From Mixophyes australis (Eukaryota > Chordata > Amphibia > Anura > Limnodynastidae), in contig JAVHZZ010000003.1 in NCBI GenBank assembly GCA_036250195.1, forward strand, positions 341,043,875-341,107,874: DNA of 64,000 bases, given 5' to 3'. Below, one piece after another: positions 9,659 to 19,401 of the stretch (position 1 is its first letter; each line of letters opens with the position of its first letter). The notes beneath the pieces were generated by a model. The model was given only the letters and a program-made list of their open reading frames with translations, made no database searches and was not told the DNA's origin. The position numbers and the translations under genes were made by a program.

Positions 9659-10153
9659 CTGTAAAACGAAGGAAAGATAAATGTTTTACTATACGGTAGA
9701 AGGTAAAATTAGCAGTCAACATTTCAAACAGCCAAAGATTGATGCTTAACATTAAGGTAAACATACATTTTTGTTGTGCCAAAGCTATATACACTGAGTA
9801 ACCACAAGGTAATGTACTTCTGCCTGAGAGTGAGCTACTGTGACTGATTCACCTTCAGAACACCCTGAATTAGTGGGCCATGGTCTCAGCAAGCTGTCCA
9901 AACTCCAAACTGCAACACAGGGATGTTGACCCGTGTAAATTCTGTTGTGTCCCATAGTTATTATGGCTGGTGGTGGATCTCTGTTCTTTCCATCTCATCC
10001 ACAGACATTGTAAATAAGTAATGGGCCCAAGTATGGACCTGCGTAATAGATAGCATAGACCCTGGCACAGTACCGGAGTCTTTGCTGTCTTCTGCACAGG
10101 TACCGTGTCATAAGCACATTCAATTTATTATGTACACATGGGAGTAAATGTTT

Positions 10154-10266
10154 CATCATCATCATCATCATTTATTTATATAGCGCCATTAATTCCGCAG
10201 CGCTGTACAGAGAACTCATTCACATCAGTCCCTGCCTCATTGGAGCTTACAGTCTAAATTCCCTAA
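10154..10266 (-). repeat. SINE tail fragment (family D)
   Basis: A (CAT)n run, then TTATATAGCGCCATTAATTC, CGCTGTACAGAGAACTCA and AGTCTAAATTCCCTAA. This is the 3' half of the tRNA-derived SINE seen in full at 11001-11337, in reverse orientation. The (CAT)n is its terminal simple repeat. Confidence 0.8.
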
Positions 10267-10284
10267 TATAGTCAAACTAAGGTT

Positions 10285-10428
10285 TTGACAAATCTACGGT
10301 TTTCGCCGATTTTAACTAGCCATATTTAAAATGGCAAAAATTTATTTAATTTGCCATTTTAAATATGGCTGTCAAAATCGCCAGAAATGGTCGATTTGCC
10401 AAAATCGCAGTTTAACACATTTACCCCC
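10285..10428. repeat. Imperfect palindromic repeat
   Basis: Arms AGCCATATTTAAAATGGCAAA and its near complement face each other around 10343, with outer blocks CGATTTT/AAAATCG. It ends near ATTTACCCCCC, the terminus style of the Harbinger-type MITEs here. No target duplication could be fixed. Confidence 0.5.
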
Positions 10429-10644
10429 CATGTGTACATAATAAACCGAATGTGTACAGACACTAACCTACATTATAGCAAACAAAAAAATAAAAAAATT
10501 ATGCACTAAAAGAGACAAGAATACAATAAGCAAAGAGTAGTTACACTATAGAATGATACACAGGATAGATATGAATCTAGCAGTTAGCCCAATACTTTTG
10601 GAAGCCAATAACGTAAAATATTGAGATACACAATAAATTATTAT

Positions 10645-10790
10645 TATTATTATTAGCCTTTAATTATAAAGCACTGACATATTACACAGCAATCTACAAT
10701 AAGCGGGGATCATGATACGAGCAAAGTACATACAATGAGATGAAACAGAAGCTAAAGTTGCTCTGTCTAAATTAGCTTACTAGAGATAAT
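10645..10790 (-). repeat. L2-like tail fragment
   Basis: A (TTA)n run, then an AATTATAAAGCACTGACATATTACACAGC-type sequence, which matches the antisense form of L2/SINE tails in the window but is diverged. Confidence 0.45.
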
Positions 10791-11000
10791 AGATAATTAT
10801 ATGTGGATAGGATTATTTTAAGTGCAAATAATCCTGGTTTGTATTAGCTGCAATAAACTGATATTGGGCGCCCAGGCAGACGATTTCCTGCAGGAGGTGT
10901 AGTCAGTATAACTACAAACAAGGCTTGCAGCAGGTTTTAGGAAACATGGGTTTAAACAGGCCATAAATGCAGCGTAGTCGAAGTAGCATGCTGCCTATAC

Positions 11001-11337
11001 ATCATAATTTATTCATATAGCGCCACTAATTCTGCAGCGCTGTACAGAGAACTCATTCACATCTGTCCCTGCCCCATTGGAGCTTATAGTCTAAATTCCC
11101 TAACATACACACATACAGAAAGACATAGAGAGAGAGACTAGGGTTAATTTAATAGCAGTCAATTAACCTAGTAGTATGTTTTTTGAGTGTGGGAGGAAAC
11201 CGGAGCACCCGGAGGAAACCCATGCAAACACGGGGAGAACATACAAACTCCACACAGATAAGGCCATGGTCAGGAATTGAACTCATGACCACAGGGATGT
11301 GAGGCAGAAGTGCTAACCACTAAGCCATTGTGCTGTC
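11001..11337 (-). repeat. tRNA-derived SINE, near full length (family D)
   Basis: Read on the minus strand: a tRNA-like head with an A box (TGGCTTAGTGG-type) and a B-box-like GAGTTCAATTC, then a body containing TTCCTCCGGGTGCTCCGG and a TCTCTCTC run, then a tail with CAGCGCTG and CTATATGAATAAAT that resembles an L2-clade 3' end. A tRNA head plus L2-like tail suggests mobilisation by an L2-type LINE. At least eight copies or fragments occur in the window. Confidence 0.8.
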
Positions 11338-12480
11338 CAACTACAAATTTCCTATTTAATACCACAAATAGTCCCCATTTTTGAGAGTTAGTCACAACTG
11401 ACTGGCCAAGAAGAGCAAACTTTACAGATTTTGGGGCATGGACAGAAAATGCCACATGGCTGAAATATTGCTTGGGCCCTTTTGTCTGAGCCATTGTGGC
11501 ATCTTCATTGGTTGACACATTATAACCTCCAGCATTATAACCTCCAGTACTTTGTATCAATGTATAATCCAGAAGGTGACAGGAACGTCTGTTGGCCTTT
11601 ACTGTCTCTCCATTCTCCCCATTCATCATCCAGCCGCCTTTGCCCGGTTTGGCTTTACAAATATTGGGAGAAGTAAGGTTCATCAACAGCAGACCAGCAC
11701 AGTAAACACTGAGCTTTTCTTTGTATTATGTTACAGTTTTCGGATTCAGCCCATTAAGATTATATAACTGATATTCAACCCACCCAGAAAGCAGCGTTTT
11801 ATAATATCCACAGAATCAACAGTTTATAAATGTTCTAAACAATTCTACAATCTTGCTATGATTTCATTTCCTGTATCAATTTTCACTGTGTTTAATATTA
11901 TTCACAGAAAAGCTTTTGTCCACACCCAGATTATTAATGGGTTGTCTGGCTTGGACAGGTTATAAAGAGGTTACGTAAAGAACTTTATTGCCAACCATTC
12001 ATTTACGAAGCGCACTGGACGCATAATGCAAGTCTCTTGGGTTCCGCAGCAGTCAGTGCTAGTTACTCTCCATTCTTGAGCGCATCTAACCACTGAATAA
12101 TCACAGGCAGGTAATTCCCAGGGCCACAGCTTTTTAAAACTAAATTGAATGTTTAAAGAGCAATCGTTCTTAATTTTAAAGGTGAAACAATCCTAGTCCT
12201 TGAGTAGACATCATCTTCTAATTTTACTGTTTTTAAAATGTATTTATTCTGTTCTATTATTTGGAGATATAGCTCTGACGCCCGATACTGGAATACTCTG
12301 ATTCCTGGAGCACAACATACTAATGAGTTTGATTAAACGCATTTTGTCATACTCTGGTGTATGCAAGCAGAAAGACTACACTACAATAAAAAAAATGAAC
12401 TGTAATCTGTTTTACATAGTGTGGAGCATACTGACATAATAAGAGGTTATTGTTCTATTATTTTCTGTTTTAAAAAGGGA
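11338..12480. other. ACYP2 intron 1, no recognised feature
   Basis: Apparently unique sequence. A 138-codon minus-strand open frame (11270-11686) ends inside the neighbouring SINE and matches no family I know. A 15-bp tandem duplication of AACCTCCAGCATTAT lies near 11524. Confidence 0.4.
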
Positions 12481-12484
12481 TAAT

Positions 12485-12841
12485 GGGCCTGATTCATTAA
12501 GGAAAGTTAAGTAAAAAAGTAAGTAAGTAAGTAAGTAAAAAAAATTGAGTAAGTAGTCTCCTGGACAAAACCATGTTACAATGCAAGGGGTGCAAATTAG
12601 TTTTCTACTTTGCACCTAAGTTAAATACTGTCTGTTTTTTCATGTAACACACAAATATCAACTTTATATTTCAGTGTACAAATAAGCTATCAAGTATTTG
12701 TGTGCTACATGAGAAAACTGACAGTATTTAACTCAGGTGCAAAATAGAAAACTAATTTGCACCCCTTGCAGTGTAACATGTTTTGTCCAGGAGACTACTT
12801 ACTCAATTTTTTTACTTAACTTTCCTTAATGAATCAGGCCC
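12485..12841. mobile_element. Palindromic Harbinger-type MITE, family E (copy 1)
   Basis: A 357-bp element that is one long imperfect palindrome. Its ends are GGGCCTGATTCATTAAGG and CCTTAATGAATCAGGCCC, and the inner arms share TCTCCTGGACAAAACCATGT. Flanking AAT on both sides (12482-12484 and 12842-12844) is a candidate 3-bp target duplication. A (GTAA)n-like run near 12515 is in one arm only. Confidence 0.72.
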
Positions 12842-12947
12842 AATGTCTTTTACTGCTCATGCACATTGGCACTTATACAGAGTTGCTTGTCCATCTGAGG
12901 TCTATTCCATTTATATAACACCAAGATTTTTAGTCTGTGTATAAAAA

Positions 12948-13092
12948 TAAATCAAACGATACGATGTGCTTTGGCACGATAATCATTGATCGTGGGGGTG
13001 TACACACTAATGCAATATCGGGCCGAACAGTCCGTTTTTGTGTGATTGGCCCGATAATTAGGTGAGAACCCTGGAGTGTGTACCCAGCTTAA
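12948..13092. repeat. Family H MITE fragment
   Basis: Shares the CGATACGATG(T/G)GCTTTGG block with 38828-38963. It ends GTGTGTACCCAGCTT, the terminus of the TA-flanked MITE at 43867-44289. Confidence 0.6.
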
Positions 13093-13801
13093 CTAGCAGA
13101 AATTTGGGGGCTCCATGCCGCGGACACCCCCACCCACCTTACCTACAATGGTTCTTGTCTAGACGGTAACAACTGGGAGATTTAGTGGTTCAGGCAGCAG
13201 TTTTACATTTACAACACAAACACTGATTGGACAGATTTAAGACTTTGGAAGTTGAAGTTTGTACTTAAAATCGCTTCTTGTGCTACAAATAACTTGTTGC
13301 ACTGCGAAAAATACATTACACTAAAGTGATTACCTGCCAGATGCTTTTAGTTTTATTACTTATTATTAAAGGTGTAATTTACATATCTGCCCTCTGGGAG
13401 ATTTGAAAAGCAGCTCAAGAAGGTGGGCATGGCTTGAAAATGCCATTCGTATCTTCAAGTGAGTAGGGTAAATGTGTATGGTGATGCTAGTTGGTCATCA
13501 CTTTTATGCCCTCTCTGTGTAAAGTATGGCGGGCATGGCTTACAGATGTGATGTGTGTCCTCACATCATGGCCACACCCACCTTGCAAGCAGGCAAGCAA
13601 CTTTGTCAGACAATAGCTTGCCCTCTTTGGAATTCGTGAGCTCTTCCCCTAATTTGGGAGTCTCCTAAACATACCTGGAAAATACGCAACTATAATTTAA
13701 AACATTTTCCCCACTTACGTCAGTATTGAGTATTCTTGATTGGTCAGTTTTGAACGCATTGCATGATAAGGGGTCTGCGAATTTTATGGGGGTAAACATA
13801 T

Positions 13802-13986
13802 GGCAGCACTGTGGCTAAGTGGTTAGCACTTCTACCTTACAGCATTGGGGTCATGAGTTCAATTCCCGACCATGGCCTTATCTGTGAGGAGTTTGTATGT
13901 TCTACCTGTGTTTGTGTGGGTTTCCTCCGGGTGCTCCGGTTTCCTCCCACTCCAAAAACATACTGGTAGATTAATTGGCTGCTAAC
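13802..13986 (+). repeat. SINE, head and body only (family D)
   Basis: The tRNA-like head (GTGGCTAAGTGGTTAGCAC, then GAGTTCAATTCCCGACC) and body (TTCCTCCGGGTGCTCCGG) are well preserved. The copy stops after TTAATTGGCTGCTAAC, with no L2-like tail. Confidence 0.8.
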
Positions 13987-14063
13987 ATTATTGTGGTTTC
14001 ATTCCAAATTCCAGTTGATACATGGCATTGGGGCTATATTCTAGACTGTTAATCAGACAGATT

Positions 14064-14353
14064 GGGGCATATACAATTATTCCTGTTTTCCGCCGCAGGT
14101 AAAGTATTACCATTATTACAGTAAAGTATTACCATTATTACGGTAAAGTATTACCATTATTACGGTAAAGTATTACCATTATTACGGTAATACTAAGCCT
14201 GAATTTCAGCTCAGAGCTCCCTGAGCCGCAAGCTGAAATCCAGCGTGAAAGGTACCGTAATAACGGTATTTACTCGCACTATTAACGTAATGACGGTAAT
14301 AATGCGCGCGCCGCGTTACTTTGGCCAGTAACGCCAACAATTGAATATGCCCC
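14064..14353. mobile_element. Harbinger-type MITE, family I
   Basis: Ends GGGGCATATACAATT and AATTGAATATGCCCC are inverted. The flanks ATT and ATA match at 2 of 3. Subterminal blocks are built from GGTAA/TTACC motifs, including the 22-bp array below. Related remnants lie at 38205 and 51655-51844. Confidence 0.6.
14098..14185. repeat. 22-bp tandem repeat, 4 copies
   Basis: Four consecutive 22-bp units with the core GTAAAGTATTACCATTATTAC; the only visible change is at the first base of unit 2. The low divergence suggests recent expansion inside the MITE. Confidence 0.95.
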
Positions 14354-14736
14354 ATAGTGTTCTCATGAATGTTGGTTCAGCCCACAAAACGGCTACCTCC
14401 ACAGGTTCACTTTAAAAGAGATGTCTTAAAATAGTAAGCTTTAGGCTGCTTCAACTAAAACTCCAAAAAGACACTGACAGCCCTGTTTGCTGAGCACCAG
14501 GCAAAATGCATTTTGGAAAAAGCAGCAAAAATAATTGTTTGCATTAGACAGAGGTCAGTAAAGATGTGCACATTGCAGAAGCACAAATGATACCAATGCC
14601 TTTCTGTATTCAGTCTGCAAAGCTCCCTACATGAGCTATGTTTAGACCCTGGATGACTCTTGCGAATTTCTTCAGCATGCAAATTAGTAGTCTGCCACTG
14701 CAAAAATAAAAATGAAGTCTAAAAATTCCCACCTAC

Positions 14737-14851
14737 CCTGAACCGAGCCAAAAACTTCATAATCTACAGATTTCAGAGTGTTTGCAGCTTTGGCTATGAC
14801 AGACATGGTCATATAAGTAAAAACGAGCAGCAGGGTAAAGGCAGTACGCAT
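14737..14851 (-). CDS. ACYP2: Acylphosphatase 2, coding exon 1
   Basis: The minus-strand frame opens after an in-frame TGA and runs 38 codons plus one base to a GTAGGT donor at 14736-14731. The last codons read NTLKSVDYEVFGSVQ(G), the ACYP2 N-terminus and the start of its phosphate-binding loop. There are three in-frame ATGs: codon 1 (14851), codon 14 (14812) and codon 16 (14806). The ATG at 14806 has A at -3 and gives MSVIAKAA..., which aligns best with the known short ACYP2 N-terminus, so I favour it (coding 14737-14806). The upstream 15 codons are hydrophobic and would look like a signal peptide if translated, which is atypical for this cytosolic enzyme. Phase 1 at the donor fits the microexon at 9642. 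Confidence 0.9.
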
Positions 14852-15595
14852 TGAGGCAGCTGCTGAGCTCCACAGACTGACATCTCATCTTACAGATATC
14901 ACCATGCAGAGGGCAGCCAACCAGAAGGAGCGTTACTGCAGCTAGGCCCGTCACTGGGCGTTCACTGTAGCAGCTTAACTGTTGCAGTGACAGACAACCC
15001 CAAAATGTGCCAATATCCAGAAAATGGAGCCAGTTCCTTCTGTGACCTTTTTTTAAACATTTTAATTTTTTTGATGCAATATTGCAATATTGAAATTCTA
15101 CCCTGGTCACAGAATCCCTTAATACCCCACATTTATAAATATACCTATGACATACACCAGAGGTTTTCATGTTTGCTTGTTTTTTATAAGTGTCGATTAT
15201 TGCTAAAAATGTTTTCCAACTATAGCTTATAAATATACATATTATATAGTACACTTTTGGTATATATTTTATTGTTTGCTCTTGATGATTTCAGTTATAT
15301 TTAACAGACTATAGGACCCCTTGGATCTGCGGATTTTACGGGGGTACACATATGGCTGTTTAAAAAAATGTGATTATAGGACATTTTATTACATAGCTAT
15401 TTAGCTTGCCTGAACCAATATCATGAGGATGCATCTTATCAATTTTTTTAGGACATCACTGGATCATGAGGCAAAAAGCAATGTTGTGGTTTCTAATTAA
15501 TTGGTAGGTGCAGGTTTCATTCTCATGAGTATGTAAGATTCAGACCACAAAATGTCTGCCTCTGTGATCCATGATTTCTAATGAAAGGTTCTATG
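14852..15595. other. Region upstream of ACYP2
   Basis: This should hold the ACYP2 5' UTR or promoter, or a further upstream exon. It is not CpG-rich and no TATA box was identified at a convincing distance. A 34-bp segment at 15323-15356 repeats 13771-13804. No divergent gene could be identified; in other vertebrates PSME4 is the usual neighbour on this side. Confidence 0.4.
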
Positions 15596-15720
15596 CAGAG
15601 GCGAAACTAGTGAGCTGTGGGCCCTGGTGCAGGGAGACGGAGAGGAGGGTACCGGGGCCCCATTATCTCCATGGGGCCCGGTGCACTGCACCTGCTGCAC
15701 CTATGGTAGTTCCGCCACTG
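15596..15720. mobile_element. hAT-type MITE (125 bp)
   Basis: Ends CAGAGGCGAAACTA and TAGTTCCGCCACTG are inverted repeats. The flanks GTTCTATG (15588-15595) and GTTCTATT (15721-15728) match at 7 of 8. The interior has GGGCCC-rich palindromes. Confidence 0.82.
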
Positions 15721-15728
15721 GTTCTATT

Positions 15729-16630
15729 CTATGACTACTGCTTCAGTGAACAAAATGGCTCCCACTTCGTTGTCACTGGCTCTCAGTGTATGATAGGCTG
15801 TACTTTCATAAATAGTGATGCAATCTACAAAATGGCTGCCTCCTCTGTGTGGAGTTAATGGGCAAACTTAAAGATCCCCCTGAGATAATAAGAGAGATAA
15901 TAAATAAGTTGGGATATGAATTTATCCATGACGTAAATGCTGTTCAGTAAAACCTAAACAATCTACACAGACGAAAATATACGCATGCAGCATAAATCCC
16001 TGAGCAGACATTAATGTACAATAAATATCAGATTCACAGTCAGATAACAAGCACATGTTATTACATCATTGTTATTTTGCACTTCTGGCTGCTGACATGT
16101 CAAACTATCTCTCTTATAGGCTTGTTTTGAATTTACTGATGCGCTACTGCCATCTACTGACCATTCACGAATATGTAACATATATGGATATTTTTATCAT
16201 TATTTTTGTAACTTTTATAACCCCCAGATGCATATCACTTTCTCAGCTTTTACACACAAATAATTTAATTGTCATGGTAATTGATTGGGTCAGCAGGGCT
16301 ATGTCCCCATCATAGTTGCCTACTTGTATAACAATTCTGGTAGATTCCAATGACAACCAAATAAACATATACTAATGTAAGCAGATGGGCGTGTATAATA
16401 TCAACAGCCACCACCTACACTAATTTCACAAATTCCTTCAGCACTAAAATTGAGTTAAAAAGTCATAGCCCTGATGACTCACATGTCCCAGCATGACATA
16501 GCAGCCAATGACAAGGCAAGCTGGGACATATAGATCCACCATAGCCAGGTTATATATTCTGGTTATAGAAATACTGTTGACCCAGGACACATCCACTGCT
16601 CACAGTAATTATATATACAAGAGGACTCCG
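15729..16630. other. No recognised feature
   Basis: Apparently unique AT-rich sequence. The 86-codon open frame at 16055-16315 has no recognisable domain. Confidence 0.4.
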
Positions 16631-16798
16631 GGACAGGGGTGATTTATGAATTTAGTATGCCTGCGTGCAAGAACAGCTCTTATGACTCCCCTGTCTAAGG
16701 GGGGAAAGGAAGAATCGTGGAGAAACATATGTGACATGTGGTTTATATGCCCTCTCCACTTTGTCCTTGTCACGTGTTCCCCACCATTCTCCCTTTGT

Positions 16799-17056
16799 CA
16801 GGCGCGGGCTGGGAGAGGGATGGCCGGGGAGCACACAGCCGCATCACATTACAGGGGATGCGGCCGCGTCATTGATGACGCGACCGCATCCCCTGTCATG
16901 TGATGCGGCCGCCTGTGCGCTGACGCGGCCGCATCTGATGACATCGGATGCGGCAGCGGGGGGAGTAACAGTTTTTTTCATCCGGGGGGGCGGCCGGCCG
17001 GCCTACCCCCCGGCCCTAATAGGCGCCCCCCTGCCCCCCGGGCCAGCCCGCCTCTG
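16799..17056. mobile_element. GC-rich hAT-type MITE inside duplication copy 1
   Basis: Ends CAGGCGCGGGCTGG and CCAGCCCGCCTCTG are near-inverted. The flanks CCCTTTGT (16791-16798) and CCCTTTTT (17057-17064) match at 7 of 8. Copy 2 of the duplication (around 19565) has the uninterrupted target CCCTTTGTCCCGTG. The interior has several GCGGCCGC sites and a strong palindrome around 16868. Confidence 0.88.
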
Positions 17057-17625
17057 CCCTTTTTCCCGTGTACCCTGAGCCACTGCTTCCCCACAGGTCC
17101 CTAGTTGCTGGGCTGTCTGGGGAAGGAGGGCACTGGAGAGGAGCTCTGAGCAGAGTGCTGGTAACGTTCACTGATGATGTCACCGGCACTCTGCACAGAC
17201 CATCCAAATCATGGCGCAGCAGCATGTAGTAGTGTAGCATTCTGACCCTCCCTCCACCAGGCACTGCAGCAGGGTGGGAGCCCCTGGCAGGACTGGGTTG
17301 GGAGAGCAGTGAGAAGTAATATGGAGTAATATCTAAAGGTGATAATACAAAAACAAACTACAGGTTTTGCACGGCTTTCCAGCACACTAGATGGACATAT
17401 GGGACATACTATATTTGCTAGTTACTCCTCAAGTTTTAATTATGGAAATGGAGCCATCTAATGATAAAAAGCTGCTCTGATTACAATTAGTGATTTAATG
17501 AAAAAAATATTAATTGTCTTAACAATAGGCCTAATAAACCTAATCATTTTATGATTTTCTTTATATGTGTTACGAGCCGCGGTGGTACTCACCGCCGCCG
17601 CGACTCGTCTCCTGGGCTCCCCGGC

Positions 17626-17960
17626 TAAAGCTTCCTCAGTCACTTAGAATGCCGAATACTTTCCATTGTTCTCTCCTGAAGCCGGCTATCCCTGCACGTA
17701 AGTCTAGGCTCCGTTACGTACGCAGATCTCAGCCTGTCATCCCAGAGGGCCACAGGAAATTCCTGGTGGAGAAGATTCTGGACTACAAAAAGGTCCAGGG
17801 GCAAATCCACTTCTTAGTTCAGTGGAAAGATCGTGACACGGAGGAAAGATCCTGGATTCCGTGGAGACACTTACATGCCCACAAACTCATTGAAGAATTT
17901 TTCAGACAATTCCCTGGAAAACCTAGTTGTCGGGGACCGTTGATCCTTCCTCAAGGGGGG
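17626..17960 (+). pseudogene. Gypsy integrase C-terminus with chromodomain (remnant)
   Basis: The frame (residues about 20-125 of the open reading frame) has the integrase-tail motif CSLLKP, then FLVEKILDYK...HFLVQWK and W-x-P-W, an integrase chromodomain as in the chromovirus clade of Ty3/Gypsy. In life the chromodomain guides integration to chromatin. Everything upstream in pol is deleted, so this is a fragment even though the frame is open to the poly-G tract before the LTR. Confidence 0.85.
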
Positions 17961-17968
17961 GGGGGTAC

Positions 17969-18646
17969 TGTTACGAGCCGCGGCGGTACTTACCGCCGCC
18001 GCGACTAGTCTCCTGGGCTCCCTGGCGACCCGGCCGTCACCTTAACGACTGGGACGTCACTTCCGGCCGTGACCCGGCAATGAAAGAAAGCCGGGCGCGT
18101 GCACACATCGGCCCCACTAGCCTGCGGGCTAATTAATGAATGTAATTTAATTATGCAGGGGGCTGTGTATTTGTCAGAGCCAGGCTCTGATTGGCTGCTG
18201 GTAGTGTTTAAGGCAGGGAGGGCTTAGCCTCCCTGCCGGTTATAGCTTTCAGTTCACTGTGTTGCTGCCTGCTGCTGTATTCCTGGTGTTTAGCCTTTGG
18301 ATCTCTGATTACCGTGTATGACCCCTGCCTGTCCTCTGGATTTGTATTTTGCCTGTGCCCCTGACCGTTTGGCTTATACCTTCGTTTATGCTGATTTGCT
18401 CGTGACCTCGACCCCTGGCGTGTATCCTGACGATTCTTCCTAGCAAGTGGCCCCTGACCTCGGCCTGTTCTTTGGATTTGCTGTCTGCCATTACCCTCTG
18501 CTCCTGGGTTCCCCGCAGCTGGTACACATCACTCGACCCTCTGTAGTCTGCGGCCAAGTCTGTCCCCACCACTAGGGGCTCCAATGAACACCAGACTGTC
18601 AGAGCAGACTCCGGGTGTTGTTGTGCTAGCTGGAGGGGTTTCTGAA
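17969..18646 (+). repeat. 3' LTR of the Gypsy element
   Basis: Begins TGTTACGAGCCGCGG directly after the G-rich tract and runs 678 bp to the ATATG duplication. The first about 58 bp match the 5' LTR fragment with only a few differences, suggesting a fairly young insertion. The last bases read TCTGAA rather than a clean CA. Confidence 0.8.
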
Positions 18647-18777
18647 ATATGATGTTAGTGTCATGAATATGTCAACTGCACCTGGGTTTTGTTGTAATTT
18701 AAAGTGTAAAACTATTTTCATGTATTCTACAAAACTTAATATTTATAGTCAGAAATAATATTTCTTAGATAGAAAAT

Positions 18778-18905
18778 CAACTTACCTTAGACAGGTGATG
18801 TGAAATAGATTCAATCATACAAAGAGATAGTGAATATACACTGTGCTCAGTCACTTGCAAACAGTTGATATCTGAGTGTTCTTTGCCAGGTGCTAAACTT
18901 TTATA
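18778..18905 (-). promoter_or_regulatory. TATA-box plus splice-donor module, copy 1
   Basis: On the minus strand GGGTATAAAAG (about 18895-18905) is followed about 110 bp later by CTAAGGTAAGT (about 18778-18790), a near-perfect donor. The same arrangement is preserved in duplication copy 2. It may be a promoter with a first exon belonging to the duplicated unit. No coding exon was recognised downstream, so this is inference. Confidence 0.3.
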
Positions 18906-19035
18906 CCCAAGCTCAGTGACTTTACAAACGCTCTTTATGATACTATCTAGTGACATGTTCAGCCTAGTCAAAGCTGGTAAATATCATGCTGCTTGAATTG
19001 TACAACATAAAGAATGATAATTACATATATGCTTA

Positions 19036-19401
19036 ACACCCTGTTCTCCTGCAACTTCTAGTTTTTCAGTTGGTTCTTCTTACTTCTATGCCCTTCCTCT
19101 AACTCACGCAGTCCTGCTGGCAGAAAAGGATGTCATATTTGACAAACATGGGGTCACTTTTGGGGTACCACTGACTCCCTTAGGTTGTTTCTCCCTTCAC
19201 TATAATACATCAGTTTCTCTGAAAGAGAGTGGTTCTCACAAAGCTTTCAAACCTGTCCCAGGCCCTTCCTCTCAGGGCTCCAGATAAGTGAGTCAAAATT
19301 TGGGCTGACTCCTGAGTAGGGAGATAGTATACGGTCCATCACTCAAAGTTCAGTGGTTTATCTGCTGCTCACTCCTGACTCTGGGGTCTAACAGGACACC
19401 A
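19036..19401. other. Spacer between duplication copies
   Basis: About 366 bp with no counterpart elsewhere in the window that I recognised. No gene. Confidence 0.5.

Larger units (their letters stand above)
17568..18646 (+). mobile_element. Internally deleted Ty3/Gypsy LTR element
   Basis: A 5' LTR fragment (17568 to about 17625, starting TGTTACGAGCC) joins directly to the end of an integrase frame, followed by a poly-purine tract and a complete 3' LTR (17969-18646). ATATG flanks both ends (17563-17567 and 18647-18651). The homologous site in duplication copy 2 (around 20065) has no insertion. Gag, protease, reverse transcriptase, RNase H and most of integrase are missing. Confidence 0.88.
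16631..19035. repeat. Segmental duplication, copy 1 (with two insertions)
   Basis: Direct repeat of 19402-20468, beginning GGACAGGGGTGATTTATGAA and ending ACATATATGCTTA. It is 2405 bp against 1067 bp in copy 2. Removing the MITE 16799-17056 and the Gypsy element 17568-18646 with their target duplications leaves about 1055 bp, so the two insertions explain the size difference. The remaining sequence is highly similar between the copies. Confidence 0.9.

Noticed and set aside
11270..11686. 138-codon minus-strand open frame in ACYP2 intron 1
   Set aside because: Its C-terminal part lies in a SINE, it has no motif I recognise, and no splice sites frame the unique part. It could be a chance frame; a translated database search would decide.
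14757..15254. 165-codon minus-strand open frame over ACYP2 exon 1
   Set aside because: It reads the exon in a different frame from the acylphosphatase text and has no family resemblance; a shadow of the real exon plus upstream DNA.
18777..18971. 64-codon minus-strand frame conserved in both duplication copies
   Set aside because: Differences between the copies are nearly all amino-acid changing, so there is no sign of protein selection; kept only as a possible noncoding promoter/first exon.
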